A stretch of DNA of 64,000 nt from Pseudomonas sp. GR 6-02. GTDB lineage: Bacteria; Pseudomonadota; Gammaproteobacteria; Pseudomonadales; Pseudomonadaceae. The DNA is taken from positions 6,296,001 through 6,360,000 of the forward strand of contig NZ_CP011567.1 of the NCBI RefSeq assembly GCF_001655615.1. Direction: 5' to 3'. Position 1 is the first letter of the stretch; the number at the start of each line of letters is the position of its first letter. Below are positions 42,657 through 50,779 of the stretch, in pieces. The notes beneath the pieces were generated by a model. It searched no databases. It was not told the origin of the DNA and saw nothing but the letters and a program-made list of their open reading frames with translations. The position numbers and the translations under genes are program-made.

Positions 42657-43165
42657 ACCGACGCTCCATCAATTGCGGCGTGAAAGTCAAAAGTTTCACC
42701 TTCTTCCCCCCCTACCAACTGGGTTCTGCCCATTGCATCACTTTGCCCGGAGATAACTTCGCCTTTGGCGGTTGTAATCTGATAAGGAATATCCTGAAGT
42801 GGATTTCCATCCTGATCTTCCATCACAACATGCTGACAATGGGAAAACAGCATCAATGGAACCGGCGGAATAAACGGAACCGGCGTGTGAGAGTTCCCGA
42901 TAATCACCGTCGAAGACCCGGCCGTAACTTTATTGCCATGAGCACCAACGGAGCCCACGGTCGCCGCCGGTTTACCGTTGATCAAAACAGTCGTTGCAAG
43001 ATCGCCAACCATCGCACCACCACACGCCGAGGCATCGCCTTGGCGGGCGGCCGCGAGGCCGTCGAAGAACACGTCGCCGGAACCGGCGGCGATCGGGTTG
43101 GTGCCGTGGCCGGGGAGCGGGCAAGCGGTGGGGTCGGATACGCGGGCTGCTGGTTTGCCGGACAT
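42653..43165 (-). CDS. PAAR spike-tip protein with a C-terminal beta-sandwich-like extension
   Basis: This is a 170-residue protein. Residues 1-95 are a PAAR domain: MSGKPAARVSDPTACPLPGH, GSGDVFFDGLAAARQGDASA and the repeats INGKPAATVGSVGAHGNKVT and AGSSTVIIGN. PAAR tips sharpen VgrG and carry effectors. The C-terminal 65 residues (HVVMEDQDGNPLQDIPYQIT, then SGQSDAMGRTQLVGGEEGE) resemble a transthyretin-like or Ig-like sandwich that is found on some PAAR and VgrG proteins as an adaptor to cargo. It starts 10 bases after tssE and ends in an ATGA overlap with the effector, so it is likely the effector's dedicated carrier. Confidence 0.88.
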   Translation of the reverse strand: MSGKPAARVSDPTACPLPGHGTNPIAAGSGDVFFDGLAAARQGDASACGGAMVGDLATTVLINGKPAATVGSVGAHGNKVTAGSSTVIIGNSHTPVPFIPPVPLMLFSHCQHVVMEDQDGNPLQDIPYQITTAKGEVISGQSDAMGRTQLVGGEEGETFDFHAAIDGASV

Positions 43166-43175
43166 ACGAATCTCC

Positions 43176-43583
43176 TTAGTTGACCTTTACTTGACCGCTG
43201 CCATCCAGGCGCGCGGCGAAACTGACCTGGCGCTTGAAACCATCAACTTCCAGCAGGCCTTCGATGCTGAAGGACAGGCGAAGCTGATCGTTGTCACGCG
43301 GCAGGGAGATGACACGCACGTTGCTCAGGCGCGGTTCGTAGGCTTCGATGAAGCTTTCGATGGCCCGGCGGGCCTGACTCAGGGAGTCGTGCAGGCTCAG
43401 GCGCATGTCATTGAGATCGGGTAGCCCGTAATCGGACAGCGTTTGCACGCTGCCCGCACGGGTGCTGAGCATCTTGGCCAGATGGGCAGCCACCGACGCC
43501 ATGGCGGAAACCTCGCGGCTCCAGCCGACGCGTTTGTCCGCGTCGCCATTCAGGCGTTCGAAAAGGCTGCCGTATCCAGTCAT
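43176..43583 (-). CDS. tssE: T6SS baseplate protein TssE (gp25-like), HSI-II type
   Basis: TssE (135 residues) initiates sheath assembly at the baseplate, like phage T4 gp25. The start MTGYGSLFERLNGDADKRVG and the segments LSDYGLPDLNDMRLSLHDSL and IESFIEAYEPRLSNVRVISL hold the conserved YGLPD and EPRL motifs. It lies 12 bases after tssC. In the standard HSI-II order tssF would come next; here the PAAR-effector module intervenes. Confidence 0.95.
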   Translation of the reverse strand: MTGYGSLFERLNGDADKRVGWSREVSAMASVAAHLAKMLSTRAGSVQTLSDYGLPDLNDMRLSLHDSLSQARRAIESFIEAYEPRLSNVRVISLPRDNDQLRLSFSIEGLLEVDGFKRQVSFAARLDGSGQVKVN

Positions 43584-43595
43584 GAGTCGCTCCGT

Positions 43596-45071
43596 TTACT
43601 CTTTGTCCAGCTTGCCAACCAGCGACAGGGTGAAATCAGCACCCATGTACTTGAAGTGCGGGCGCACGTTCAGGCTGACGCGGTACCAGCCCGGCTCGCC
43701 TTCAACATCGCTGACGATGATTTGGGCAGCACGCAGCGGACGACGGCCACGAACTTCGGCGCTCGGGTTTTCCTGGTCGGCCACGTACTGGCGGATCCAC
43801 TTGTTGAGTTCCAGCTCGAGGTCGGTACGTTCTTTCCACGAACCGAGTTGCTCGCGCTGCAGCACTTTCAAGTAGTGAGCCAGGCGGTTGACGATCATCA
43901 TGTACGGCAGTTGGGTGCCGAGCTTGTAGTTGAGCTCTGCAGCCTTGCCTTCAGCGCTGATGCCGAAGAACTTCGGCTTCTGCACCGAGCTTGCGGAGAA
44001 GAACGCCGCGTTGTCGGAGCCTTTGCGCATGGTCAGGGAGATGAAACCTTCCTCGGCCAGTTCGTATTCACGACGGTCGCTAACCAATACTTCGGTAGGA
44101 ATCTTGGTTTCGATTTCGCCCATGCTTTCGAAGTGGTGCAACGGCAGGTCTTCAACCGCGCCACCGCTCTGTGGGCCGATGATGTTCGGGCACCAGCGGA
44201 ATTTGGCGAAGCTGTCGGTCAGCTTGGTGCCGAACGCGTAGGCCGTGTTGCCCCACAGGTAGTGCTCGTGGCTGTTGGCGACGGTTTCTTTGTACACGAA
44301 CGATTTGACCGGGTTTTCTTCCGGGTCGTACGGGTTACGCAGCAGGAAGCGCGGCACGGTCAGGCCAACGTAACGGGAGTCTTCCGACTGACGGAAGCTC
44401 TGCCATTTGGCGAACTGTGGGCCTTCGAAGTGATCCTTCAGATCTTTCAGGTCCGGCAGGCCGGTAAAGCTTTCCAGGCCGAAGAATTTCGGGCCGGCGG
44501 CAGCAATAAACGGCGCGTGGGACATGCAGGCTACGCTGGACACGTACTGCATCAGTTTCACGTCCGGCGAGCTTGGGGACATGTAGTAGTTGGCGATGAT
44601 CGCGCCAACCGGCTGACCACCGAACTGGCCGTATTCAGCGGTGTAGATGTGCTTGTACAGGCCCGACTGCATCACTTCCGGCGAATCTTCGAAGTCATCC
44701 AGCAGGTCGTCCTTGGAGACGTTGAGGATTTCGATCTTGATGTTTTCGCGGAAGTTGGTGCGGTCGACCAGCAACTGCAGGCCACGCCACGACGATTCCA
44801 GGGACTGGAAGTCCGGGTGGTGCAGGATTTCGTCCATCTGGCGGCTGAGCTTGGCATCGATCTCGGCGATCATGCGGTCGACCATGGCCTTCTTGACCGG
44901 CTCACCGTTGTTCTGCGGCTTGAGCAGCTCTTCGATGAACGCCGACACACCGCGCTTGGCGATGTCGTAGGCTTCGTCATCCGGGGTCAGGCGGGTTTCG
45001 GCGATGATGCTGTCGAGAATGCTGTATTCGCCGTTCTCGTTGCTCTTTTGCTGTGCTGCGCTAGTGCTCAT
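43596..45071 (-). CDS. tssC: T6SS contractile sheath large subunit TssC (VipB)
   Basis: TssC (491 residues) forms the contractile sheath with TssB. Landmarks are FQSLESSWRGLQLLVDRTNF, EYGQFGGQPVGAIIANYYMS, FIAAAGPKFFGLESFTGLPD and the C-terminal WYRVSLNVRPHFKYMGADFT, all strongly conserved in the family. Start MSTSAAQQKSNENGEYSILD. It lies 28 bases after tssB. Confidence 0.96.
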   Translation of the reverse strand: MSTSAAQQKSNENGEYSILDSIIAETRLTPDDEAYDIAKRGVSAFIEELLKPQNNGEPVKKAMVDRMIAEIDAKLSRQMDEILHHPDFQSLESSWRGLQLLVDRTNFRENIKIEILNVSKDDLLDDFEDSPEVMQSGLYKHIYTAEYGQFGGQPVGAIIANYYMSPSSPDVKLMQYVSSVACMSHAPFIAAAGPKFFGLESFTGLPDLKDLKDHFEGPQFAKWQSFRQSEDSRYVGLTVPRFLLRNPYDPEENPVKSFVYKETVANSHEHYLWGNTAYAFGTKLTDSFAKFRWCPNIIGPQSGGAVEDLPLHHFESMGEIETKIPTEVLVSDRREYELAEEGFISLTMRKGSDNAAFFSASSVQKPKFFGISAEGKAAELNYKLGTQLPYMMIVNRLAHYLKVLQREQLGSWKERTDLELELNKWIRQYVADQENPSAEVRGRRPLRAAQIIVSDVEGEPGWYRVSLNVRPHFKYMGADFTLSLVGKLDKE

Positions 45072-45099
45072 TGTGTTGGCTTCCTTGGCTGATGGGGGC

Positions 45100-45603
45100 T
45101 CAGGCGTCCTGGGCTGCGGCGTTCAGGCCCAGCTCACCGAGTACGCGACCGCGGGATTCGTCGTCGGCGAGCACGCCTTCGATGGCTTTGCGGAACGCAG
45201 GCGCGTTACCCAGCGGGCCTTTGAGGGCCACCAGCGCGTCGCGCAGTTCCATCAGTTTTTTCAGCTCAGGCACTTGCTCGACCAAGGATGCCGGGTTGAA
45301 GTCCTTCATCGAGTTGACGCGCAGTTGCACGGCCAGTTCTTCAGTGTCGCTTTCTTCCTGAAGACGGTTCGGTACGCTCAGCGTCAGGCTCAGCTCTTGC
45401 TTGGCCAGCACTTCGTCGAAGGTCATCTTGTCGATGCTGATCGGCTTGCGATCTTCGACTTTGCGTTCGTCCTTGCGGTGGGTGTAGTCACCGATTGCCA
45501 GTAGTTTCAGCGGCAGTTCAATCTCTTCCTGAGCACCGCCGGTGGCGGGTTTGAAGGTGACGTTGATGCGTTCCTTGGGGGCTACCGAGCCTTCTTTGGC
45601 CAT
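45100..45603 (-). CDS. tssB: T6SS contractile sheath small subunit TssB (VipA)
   Basis: TssB (167 residues) pairs with TssC in the sheath and carries the region pulled by ClpV. The start MAKEGSVAPKERINVTFKPA is chosen at 45603, where AAGGAG lies at good distance; the open frame goes further back to 45669. Landmarks are EIELPLKLLAIGDYTHRKDE and the C-terminal ELKKLMELRDALVALKGPLG, then NAPAFRKAI. Confidence 0.96.
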   Translation of the reverse strand: MAKEGSVAPKERINVTFKPATGGAQEEIELPLKLLAIGDYTHRKDERKVEDRKPISIDKMTFDEVLAKQELSLTLSVPNRLQEESDTEELAVQLRVNSMKDFNPASLVEQVPELKKLMELRDALVALKGPLGNAPAFRKAIEGVLADDESRGRVLGELGLNAAAQDA

Positions 45604-45635
45604 GGCTTTTCTCCTTGCGGTTGTGGCCCTGGGGC

Positions 45636-47192
45636 CTATTCGAGTACCACTTCGAGATCGAGGTGGCACAGCCTGCGATAAATCTCTTCCTTGCGTTCAC
45701 GCACTGCATGGTTCTGCGGTAACAACTCGCAGCAGCTATGCAGCAAATGCAGCACTTCCAGCGCAAGATCGGGCTCCCAGGCGTGCAGGCCTGAGTCCTG
45801 TAATGTTTGGTCGAGGGTTTCGAGTTGGGTCTTGGCCAGTTCGTATTTCTTGGCCATGAAGCACAGCCGCGCGAGGGCGAACTGCCAGAAGAACCGAACC
45901 CGCCCGCCGTGGGCGCTTTGCAGGCCCTGCTTGAGAATCTGCACGGCGGCCTTGAGGCCGTCCTTGCGCAGAATCGGCATGACTTCTTCCAGGGCCAGTT
46001 CCCAGGCCGGCTGGGTATCGGCGACTTCGACCTTGCGCGGCGCACTGGCGCTTTGCAGGTGCGGCATGACGTGGGCGCTGATCCAGGCGCGGGTGGCCGG
46101 GTCGGCGAACGGCGCGCCGTCGTGGAAACGCAATTCGATGATGCCGGGCAGGCGCTGAACCAAAAGCGCGAAGTGGATTTCCACTTCGCGCATGGCCATC
46201 TCGGCGTTCAGCCCCTGAAGGCATTCCCAGACCATTCGCTGGCCATCGAACCAGAACGGCGCCTTCGCCAGGCTCGCCTCCAGCTCTACCAGCAGATCAG
46301 CGTATTTCCCTTGGTCGAAGCGGTCCTGATAGGCCTTGAGTTTGTCTGCCGGCACGCCACGCAGGACGGTGATCTGCTCGGCATTGCGCTCGGGCACCGC
46401 GTCGATGGGCAGCCACAGCAGCGTACGATTGAGGCGCAGGGCGCGCAGGTCGGTGGCTTTCTGCTTGAGCCACCAGGCGCACAACGGACGGGCGCTTTCC
46501 TGCTGAGCGCGCAGGGCCTTATGGGCTTCTTTCTCGTTGTCGATCGGTGCGCCGGGGGTGAACAGCTGGGTCGCAGCCTGCTTGACCTGGGCCACTGCGG
46601 CGCCCACCACACCGGGCTCCGGCTGGTTGTCAGCGGCGCGCTGAACCATGTTTTTCAAGCGGCGGGAGATCGGCAGCAGCAACGGCGCGTCATCGCCCAA
46701 GTGCTCGGTGCACGCGGCGTCGAGGCCTTCCAGATGCTCGACCAGCCGGCGGAACAGCGGCAGCTGCTCTTTGATCGCAACGTTTTCGTTCAGCACCTGT
46801 TCAAGACGCGGCACCAACCAGCTGATGGAGGCGGAGCGGGTGCGGGCCTTGTTCGGGTGAACTTCAGCCCAGTGGTTTTCGCAAAGATGGTGCAACAAAC
46901 CGAGGCCGGCCAGCAGCCCCTGGAAGGATTCACGTTGGTATAGCGCCCAGGTCAGCCACGCGCCGACACGCAAATCCTTGGATTGAGTGCGCAGCAGGTT
47001 TTCGCTGTTTTCACGGATTTTCAGCCAGTCGATCTGACCACTTTCGTGCATGGACTGGGCTTTGGCCAGTTCGCTTTCCAATGCCTCGTATTCGCTCGAA
47101 AAGCGAACATCCTCGCCCGCGAAACTCTCTTGGGAAACAGAGGCTTTTGCGAGTTCAAGGTAATGGGCAGAAAGTTTGCTTGAGTAGGACAT
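45636..47192 (-). CDS. tssA: T6SS cap/tail-assembly protein TssA, HSI-II type
   Basis: TssA (518 residues) guides tube and sheath polymerisation. The ImpA_N domain contains RFSSEYEALESELAKAQSMH and SGQIDWLKIRENSENLLRTQ; the conserved WLKIRENSE-type box is diagnostic. The C-terminal part (RKVEVADTQPAWELALEEVM; RFFWQFALARLCFMAKKYEL) matches the VasJ-type end rather than the short ring-type TssA. It is the first gene of the HSI-II operon; its upstream region has two palindromic sites (47225-47244 and 47384-47417). Confidence 0.92.
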   Translation of the reverse strand: MSYSSKLSAHYLELAKASVSQESFAGEDVRFSSEYEALESELAKAQSMHESGQIDWLKIRENSENLLRTQSKDLRVGAWLTWALYQRESFQGLLAGLGLLHHLCENHWAEVHPNKARTRSASISWLVPRLEQVLNENVAIKEQLPLFRRLVEHLEGLDAACTEHLGDDAPLLLPISRRLKNMVQRAADNQPEPGVVGAAVAQVKQAATQLFTPGAPIDNEKEAHKALRAQQESARPLCAWWLKQKATDLRALRLNRTLLWLPIDAVPERNAEQITVLRGVPADKLKAYQDRFDQGKYADLLVELEASLAKAPFWFDGQRMVWECLQGLNAEMAMREVEIHFALLVQRLPGIIELRFHDGAPFADPATRAWISAHVMPHLQSASAPRKVEVADTQPAWELALEEVMPILRKDGLKAAVQILKQGLQSAHGGRVRFFWQFALARLCFMAKKYELAKTQLETLDQTLQDSGLHAWEPDLALEVLHLLHSCCELLPQNHAVRERKEEIYRRLCHLDLEVVLE

Positions 47193-47224
47193 CCATGGCC
47201 TTTAATTAGGAAAACGGTCATGCG

Positions 47225-47244
47225 GCCATTGCAGTTGCAATGGC
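47225..47244. promoter_or_regulatory. Palindrome just upstream of tssA, candidate operator
   Basis: GCCATTGCAGTTGCAATGGC is an inverted repeat with 9-base arms and a 2-base centre, 33 bases ahead of the tssA start. It would sit in the tssA 5' leader or promoter. No regulator is assigned. Confidence 0.35.
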
Positions 47245-47383
47245 GCCGGACAGTATCAAAGAGCTGCGATGAGTCTCATCCAATTGAGTTCGTGCTCTTT
47301 CAAGTGCGCGCATCCTAATCACAATGATGGCCATTAGCAAGCACCCAAATAAACAATAAAACGGCGGTTTCTCTATTGCATGT

Positions 47384-47417
47384 AGGAGAAATCCCTATAT
47401 GTGACAGGGGATTCCCT
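47384..47417. promoter_or_regulatory. Two tandem AGG...TCCCT dyads upstream of tssA
   Basis: AGGAGAAATCCCT (47384-47396) and AGGGGATTCCCT (47406-47417) are similar partial palindromes, 22 bases from start to start, about two helix turns apart, 192-225 bases ahead of tssA. The spacing fits a dimeric regulator binding on one helix face. The rest of 47193-47875 shows no supportable gene. Confidence 0.35.
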
Positions 47418-47875
47418 GACGCTGGCTTTAACCCTCCCATCTCGACGCATTGCCCCCGAAACCATTGGGCCAGAGCGGTTTATCAAACCAGTGGATAATC
47501 ACTGAACATTCACGCCCTGAAGCGGAACCCAGCATGACAAAAATAAAAAATGAAAAATGTAGGAGGTTTCCGAAAAGTTACAGTCATCTATGGACATAGC
47601 AGTGACAGACAATAAGCAATACAAGGCTCCGTCAAAATGATGGCGCCTTGTATTTGATCCATTTCTCTCCATATACATATTCCGTTCACCTCAAATTTCT
47701 TACAAAAGTATCGAAGCCCTTCGCGCGTTGCTGACGCAACATTCTGAAACGCGGAAAACTCTGACGTACTTTCTGGAGGCGTCCGACATCATTCTTTTGT
47801 TCGCTTGTAAGCGTGTCGGGTAGTTTGCGCTTGCTCCAACTCGGCATCCCCTATGGAGGCTGGCAGGGATGTAAA

Positions 47876-47977
47876 TTGGCGTTGAGCAGAATGGCGGACA
47901 ATCCGCAGTTGCTGGTGAAGCGAGCGCTGGATCATTTGCCAGCGCAGGAGATGGCGGCGCATGGCGCCCAGGCGTAG
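47876..47977 (+). pseudogene. 3'-terminal remnant of a DUF6124 gene
   Basis: The 102 bases read LALSRMADNPQLLVKRALDH followed by LPAQEMAAHGAQA and TAG. They align without gaps to 15612-15713, the end of the intact DUF6124 gene, with about 49 of the first 60 bases identical by my count; the last 40 are diverged but keep frame and stop. No conserved N-terminal half was found upstream, and no leader. Both copies are on the plus strand, so they are direct repeats flanking the HSI-II cluster. Confidence 0.75.
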
Positions 47978-47985
47978 CCAGTACA

Positions 47986-48016
47986 GATCATTCCCACGCA
48001 GTGCGCGGGAATGATC
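47986..48016. terminator. Hairpin beyond the tagQ stop
   Basis: GATCATTCCC (47986-47995) and GGGAATGATC (48007-48016) form a perfect 10-bp stem, 22 bases past the tagQ stop on the minus strand and 8 bases past the DUF6124 remnant on the plus strand. There is no clear T-run, so termination is likely but not certain. Confidence 0.45.
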
Positions 48017-48037
48017 AAAGCCCTACAGAAAGCTCAA

Positions 48038-48967
48038 TCAAACATTCGGGCAAGGTACCGGTGCCCAGTCGCCCAGGTCCGGGTTCTTGCACATGCTGTT
48101 GACCTGAGAGGTGCCTGCGCTGGCGACTTGCTTGCTTTCCGCCTGTTTGGCTTGTGCGGTTTGCAGGGTTTTCTCGGTGGTGACCGCTTCTTTCGGCACG
48201 GTTGGCAGCACCGGTTTTTTCGCCGGTTTCACCGCTTTTTTGCTCTTGGTCGGGGTCACGACCGGTGTGGTGTCGGCGGTCGCCACGGTGACCACGTCAG
48301 TGCGCTGCACGCCTACTTGCTGCAGGTCTTTTTCGTAGGCCTGGGTGTAGTTGTTCAGGTCTTCGCTGGCTTTACCGTTCACCGCGACGATCAGGTCGTT
48401 GGACTCTTTGAGGCCGGCGACGATTTCTGCCAGGCGCTTGCGGCCCTCGGTGTCGCTGACGGTCTTGGCCTTGCGGTCGGCGACCAGTTTGGTGAACGCG
48501 CTCTGGTAGCACTGTTGCGAAGCCTTGGCGTACGCGGTGCTGCGGTCGATGTCGGCGGCGCTTTTGTTGACGTCGGAGGCGTAGGACGCGATGCGCTGGT
48601 TGTCATCGGCGATCTGCTTCTGACGCTCGTTGTAGTAACCGACCGCGCCGCCCGCCAGGGCACCGCCTGCTGCACCGATGGCGGCGTTGCGGCCACGGTT
48701 CTCGGAATCGGTCAGGGCGCCCAACAGTGCACCGCCGACAGCGCCGACAGCCGCACCGGTAACCACCGACTTGGTCATGTTCGAATCGGTGGCGCGCAGG
48801 TGCTGCACCGGCTCGTAGCAGTTCGGGTAGTACTCGACCTTGGTGCTCGAGGCGACCTTGGACGTCGGCGACGTAGCGCAACCGGTCAGTACGGTGCTGA
48901 AGCCAACAGCGATCAGCAGCAAGTGACGCTTGGAAACCGAAGCAAAAGCTTTACGGGAGGAAAGCAT
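48038..48967 (-). CDS. tagQ: Outer-membrane lipoprotein TagQ of the HSI-I T6SS
   Basis: This 309-residue lipoprotein has signal MLSSRKAFASVSKRHLLLIA and lipobox LTGC (FSTVLTGCATS). A Gly-zipper region follows (SVVTGAAVGAVGGALLGALT; GRNAAIGAAGGALAGGAVGY), then a helical part and a Lys/Pro-rich tail that ends CKNPDLGDWAPVPCPNV. In P. aeruginosa TagQ sits in the outer membrane and holds TagR, upstream of the TagST-PpkA signalling chain. The ATG at 48967 is preferred over GTG 49003. It lies 84 bases after tagR, in the same order as the HSI-I cluster (tagQ-tagR-tagS-tagT). Confidence 0.88.
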   Translation of the reverse strand: MLSSRKAFASVSKRHLLLIAVGFSTVLTGCATSPTSKVASSTKVEYYPNCYEPVQHLRATDSNMTKSVVTGAAVGAVGGALLGALTDSENRGRNAAIGAAGGALAGGAVGYYNERQKQIADDNQRIASYASDVNKSAADIDRSTAYAKASQQCYQSAFTKLVADRKAKTVSDTEGRKRLAEIVAGLKESNDLIVAVNGKASEDLNNYTQAYEKDLQQVGVQRTDVVTVATADTTPVVTPTKSKKAVKPAKKPVLPTVPKEAVTTEKTLQTAQAKQAESKQVASAGTSQVNSMCKNPDLGDWAPVPCPNV

Positions 48968-49051
48968 AGTTGTGTTCTCGTTTAAGTTTGACCAGCTCAG
49001 CACGGCCCATCGCCGCCTGAGTCCCTTCCAAGCTCGCTGTACAACGAACGA

Positions 49052-50779
49052 TCAAGACCGCTGAGCGTTCGATGCGAGCAATTCCTTCAATATCGCCGCC
49101 GGGTCGGCTCGTCGTTGCTGACGATAATCACCGACATGGCGAACGAATAACGTCGCGCGCGTCACCAGGCTCTTGCCCAGTACCGGCTTGCGCTCCAACT
49201 CTTCCTTGATGCGTTGAAACTGCGCCTGGATCACGGCATCGGTGTAGCGCGTGCCAGTCGCCAGGTTGTCGATGTAGATCGCCACCGCGCCGTCCAGCGC
49301 GCTGCGGCCGTTGTCGATGGCCATGGCGAACAGCTTGGCGCTGGCCTCGTCCTTGGCGTCCACGGCCTGCTGGCGACTCTTCTGCAAATTGGTCAGGCGA
49401 ATGTTGTAGTTGTTGACGGTCTCGGCCACCAGGGCCGCCGACTGGATCAGGTTGCCGGCCGCTTCCTCGCGCTGTTGGGCGATGAGCGAGACGTTGCGCT
49501 TGAGCTCTTCGTTGACCAGCCCCAACTCGGCTTGCAAACGCGGATCGACGCTGGCGGCAATGATGCTGTCCAGGCGTTTGGTCGGGTCCTGGGCGTCATC
49601 GATGGCATCGGTCAGCGAAGCCAGCCGACCTTCTTTCTGCCATTGGGCAAACAGTTCCTTGTAGCGCGAACGGGGCGCCGACAACGCGCCAACCGCGACC
49701 CGGAACCCGGTGGTTTCGTTGTTTTGCTCGGTGCCGTCGGCGGCGAACAGCGGGTACTCGCGGCGCATCCCGGTAAACAAGGTGCCCTCGCCTTCCAGGT
49801 AATTGCCGCCCTTGACCACGAAGCCGCCGTAGGTTCCCTGGCGCCGTCCGGCGTGCACCAGCTGGAAGGACTCCTGGACCATTTCGGCGGCGTTGCCGAT
49901 CACGTCGAACAAGCCAATGGGGTTTGGCAGTTTGGTACCGATCGGCATCAACCGCGCGGCCTGACCAGTGCCGCCGGCGACCTGATTGAAGACCGCCCAA
50001 TCGGCCAGCGGTCCGTCGCTTTCGCTGCCGTCCAGGCGCCGGGGAAACAGGCGCCCTTCCAGGTCCTGACGGCTGACGGCCTGCCCGCCACGGGCAGCAA
50101 ATTCCCATTCGACTTCGGTCGGCAAGCGCACAAAACCCAGCCCGCCCTCCTCTGCCGAGGTGCCGCGACCGCTCACCGGCAGCAGGTCCTTGTGGTATTT
50201 CATCAGCCAGGCGCTATACACCGCCGAGAAGCGTTCCGCCTCGAATCGCGACAGCTTCACCTTGGGCAAACGCCCGGCCATGCCTTGCGGAATTTCAGCC
50301 TGCAACGCCTCGCAGGCTGGCGCTGGTTCACCGCTGGCCAACGATTGCGCCTGGGCCATGACCTGCGCGTATTGGCGGGCGGTGACTTCGTATTTGCCGA
50401 TGAAATAGAGCATCGGTTTGAGCGGGGTGTTGGCGTCGGTCTTGGGCATCAACGGGGTGATGCTTTTACTCCAGTCCTTGGGCAGATCCTTGAGGGTGAA
50501 CTGGCCATTGATGAAGTCCCGGCGATAACCGGAAATGAACGACTGCTGATAGCCGGCCTCGCCTTCGCTGAACGGGTAACCGAGGCTGATCTCGCGGTCG
50601 TCCAGACTGCCCTGGGCCAGGATGTAGACGTAACGGAACACCATCTGCCCTTCGCACGGCAGCGGCAGGCTGACGTCATCGGGCAACGGCTTGGGGTTGT
50701 CCAGCTTGTCGGTGCCTTCATCAGCCCAGACCATGCCGGCCAGGCTCAGCGCCACGGCGGCGCCCAGTAACTTATACAT
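49052..50779 (-). CDS. tagR: T6SS signalling protein TagR (SUMF1 domain)
   Basis: This 575-residue periplasmic protein has signal peptide MYKLLGAAVALSLAGMVWAD. TagR activates the PpkA kinase from the periplasmic side. Residues about 120-390 form a formylglycine-generating-enzyme-like (SUMF1) domain: YFIGKYEVTARQYAQVMAQA, VRLPTEVEWEFAARGG, GLFDVIGNAAEMVQES and NNETTGFRVAVG. The catalytic Cys pair of true formylglycine enzymes was not seen, consistent with a binding role. A helical C-terminal half follows. ATG 50779 lies inside the end of tagS (8-base overlap), with AAGGA ahead. Confidence 0.92.
   Translation of the reverse strand: MYKLLGAAVALSLAGMVWADEGTDKLDNPKPLPDDVSLPLPCEGQMVFRYVYILAQGSLDDREISLGYPFSEGEAGYQQSFISGYRRDFINGQFTLKDLPKDWSKSITPLMPKTDANTPLKPMLYFIGKYEVTARQYAQVMAQAQSLASGEPAPACEALQAEIPQGMAGRLPKVKLSRFEAERFSAVYSAWLMKYHKDLLPVSGRGTSAEEGGLGFVRLPTEVEWEFAARGGQAVSRQDLEGRLFPRRLDGSESDGPLADWAVFNQVAGGTGQAARLMPIGTKLPNPIGLFDVIGNAAEMVQESFQLVHAGRRQGTYGGFVVKGGNYLEGEGTLFTGMRREYPLFAADGTEQNNETTGFRVAVGALSAPRSRYKELFAQWQKEGRLASLTDAIDDAQDPTKRLDSIIAASVDPRLQAELGLVNEELKRNVSLIAQQREEAAGNLIQSAALVAETVNNYNIRLTNLQKSRQQAVDAKDEASAKLFAMAIDNGRSALDGAVAIYIDNLATGTRYTDAVIQAQFQRIKEELERKPVLGKSLVTRATLFVRHVGDYRQQRRADPAAILKELLASNAQRS

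Noticed and set aside
47193..47520. Sigma-54 (-24/-12) promoter ahead of tssA
   Set aside because: Expected because of the sfa gene, but no GG-N10-GC pair with acceptable flanks was found on the minus strand.
47560..47640. Short frame MDIAVTDNKQYKAPSK behind an AGGAGG
   Set aside because: The ribosome-site-like sequence is more than 20 bases from the ATG and the frame is only 16 codons, so there is no support for a gene.
49052..50779. TagR as an active formylglycine-generating enzyme
   Set aside because: The SUMF1 fold is clear, but the catalytic cysteines of true formylglycine enzymes were not seen and the T6SS context explains it as a signalling protein.
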